A DNA stretch of 64,000 bases, from assembly GCA_900315835.1 (NCBI GenBank), contig ONAR01000004.1, forward strand, positions 1-64,000, given 5' to 3'. This DNA is from an uncultured Prevotella sp. GTDB lineage: Bacteria; Bacteroidota; Bacteroidia; Bacteroidales; Bacteroidaceae. Position 1 is the stretch's first letter. Every line of letters starts with the position of its first letter. This document shows positions 63,276-64,000 of this stretch, in pieces. The notes beneath the pieces are model-generated. The model was not told where the DNA came from. It was given only the letters and a program-made list of their open reading frames with translations, and made no database searches. A program made the translations under genes and the position numbers.

Positions 63276-64000
63276 ATGAAGAAAAGCAAATTGCCTTTGG
63301 GCAAAAGAAGCTTGACTACTGCTTTCGCCTTGATGTTGACGCTTTCGGTAACCTACGGACAGAAGCAGGTCATCCAGCTTCCGGCCCGTCAGGTCACTGT
63401 GCAGCAGACCATTAAGGCCATCGAGCAGCAGACCAAGATGTCGGTTGACTACGAACAGGGTAAGATCAACCTGCAGAAGAAAGTCACCTTCTCCAATCAG
63501 AAGCAAAGTCTGGCCAACGTCCTCAACCGGATGTTGGAAGGCACGGGCATGGCGTATGACATCAACCAGCGCCACATCGTGCTGCGCCAGTCGGAGGGCC
63601 GCCGCACTACTTCCCCCGTTTCACATCAGGGCCGCAAGGGTAAGGCCATCAAGGTCACCGGCCACGTGGTCGATGCCTCTGGCGAGCCTCTGGTTGGCGT
63701 GAGCGTGAAGGGCCAGAACAGCGGCAATATCGGCGTGACCGATGTTGACGGCAATTTCCGTATGGATGCCCAGGAGGGCGAGCCGCTGCTGCTTTCGTAT
63801 GTCGGATTTGCCGACAAGAGCGTGAAGGCCAACGGCTCTGAGCTCAACGTCACCATGGAGGAAGACAACAAGGTGCTCAACGAAGTGGTGGTGACCGCCC
63901 TCGGTATCAAGAAGGAAGCCAAGTCACTGTCATACAACGTGCAGCAGCTCAACTCCGACGCCGTGACCACCGTGAAGGACGCCAACTTCGTCAACTCCCT
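63276..64000 (+). CDS. SusC/RagA-type TonB-linked receptor, 5' part (runs off the window)
   Basis: 241 codons are visible. Signal peptide 1-29 (ends VTYG), then an STN/secretin-and-TonB N-terminal domain (about 35-110: VTVQQTIKAIEQQTKMSVDY), which is the part that contacts FecR; a carboxypeptidase-regulatory-like domain (VTGHVVDASGEPLVGVSV, about 127-205) and the TonB box region NEVVVTALGIKKEAK (about 203-217). Start at 63276; five bases upstream the leader holds CCTAAAAACTA, complementary to both small RNAs. The nutrient is unknown because the partner susD is outside the window. Confidence 0.93.
   Translation, partial: MKKSKLPLGKRSLTTAFALMLTLSVTYGQKQVIQLPARQVTVQQTIKAIEQQTKMSVDYEQGKINLQKKVTFSNQKQSLANVLNRMLEGTGMAYDINQRHIVLRQSEGRRTTSPVSHQGRKGKAIKVTGHVVDASGEPLVGVSVKGQNSGNIGVTDVDGNFRMDAQEGEPLLLSYVGFADKSVKANGSELNVTMEEDNKVLNEVVVTALGIKKEAKSLSYNVQQLNSDAVTTVKDANFVNS

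Overview
The window reads as chromosome of a Bacteroidales bacterium, most likely a relatively GC-rich member of the Prevotellaceae. Supporting evidence: SusC/RagA-type TonB-linked proteins, a FecR regulator, secreted proteins with type IX secretion-like C-termini, the order DUF4271-hemD-rnpA-yidD-tyrS, and a repeated phylum-type promoter (TTG, about 20 bases, TAnnTTTG) that I could place at a dozen sites. Coding density is high, and most long ORFs antisense to genes are artefacts of base composition.

Layout. 0.3-13.2 kb: envelope and housekeeping genes (GT39-type glycosyltransferase, LpxL-like acyltransferase, LTA-synthase-like enzyme, RNase R, epimerase, PAP2, MiaB, ABC exporter). 13.2-16.9 kb: a gene-poor scar with a small RNA locus, an AraC-family remnant, two arrays of 22-bp repeats and a 5' susC fragment joined out of frame to a GH28-like gene that lacks its signal peptide. 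17-24 kb: secreted endonuclease I, then the leftward metK-DUF4271-hemD-rnpA-yidD-tyrS run, with a SAM-II-type riboswitch before metK. 24-35.3 kb: M16 protease, then a leftward run GH3-family enzyme, Ig-like lipoprotein, DUF3108, trpS, flippase, GT2. 35.3-40.2 kb: GH20 plus mutarotase, divergent from GH92, a small host-glycan type locus. 40.2-50.7 kb: accessory island with HEPN/MNT toxin-antitoxin, M12B-like metalloprotease, a Y1 (REP-associated type) transposase with an extra C-terminal domain, an XRE/C5-methylase/MvaI-BcnI-type nuclease/Vsr cassette whose vsr is broken by a stop, and an M16 fragment. 50.7-62 kb: an operon of two giant beta-propeller surface proteins and a TonB receptor, bracketed by one truncated and one complete copy of an AAA-ATPase/PD-(D/E)XK gene in the same orientation. 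62-64 kb: fecR and the start of a susC gene cut by the window edge.

The most interesting signal is not a protein gene. Two paralogous loci (2.2-2.5 kb and 13.2-13.6 kb), both on the minus strand, each have the same parts in the same order: a TTGTGT-N4-ACACAA palindrome, a Crp/Fnr-like dyad, a phylum-type promoter at a near-constant distance, a 59-nt identical U/G-rich core, and an intrinsic terminator. They look like twin regulator-controlled small RNAs. Their core contains the perfect 11-nt complement of the sequence lying 5 nt before the start codon of the susC gene at 63276, which suggests, as inference, that they act on translation starts.
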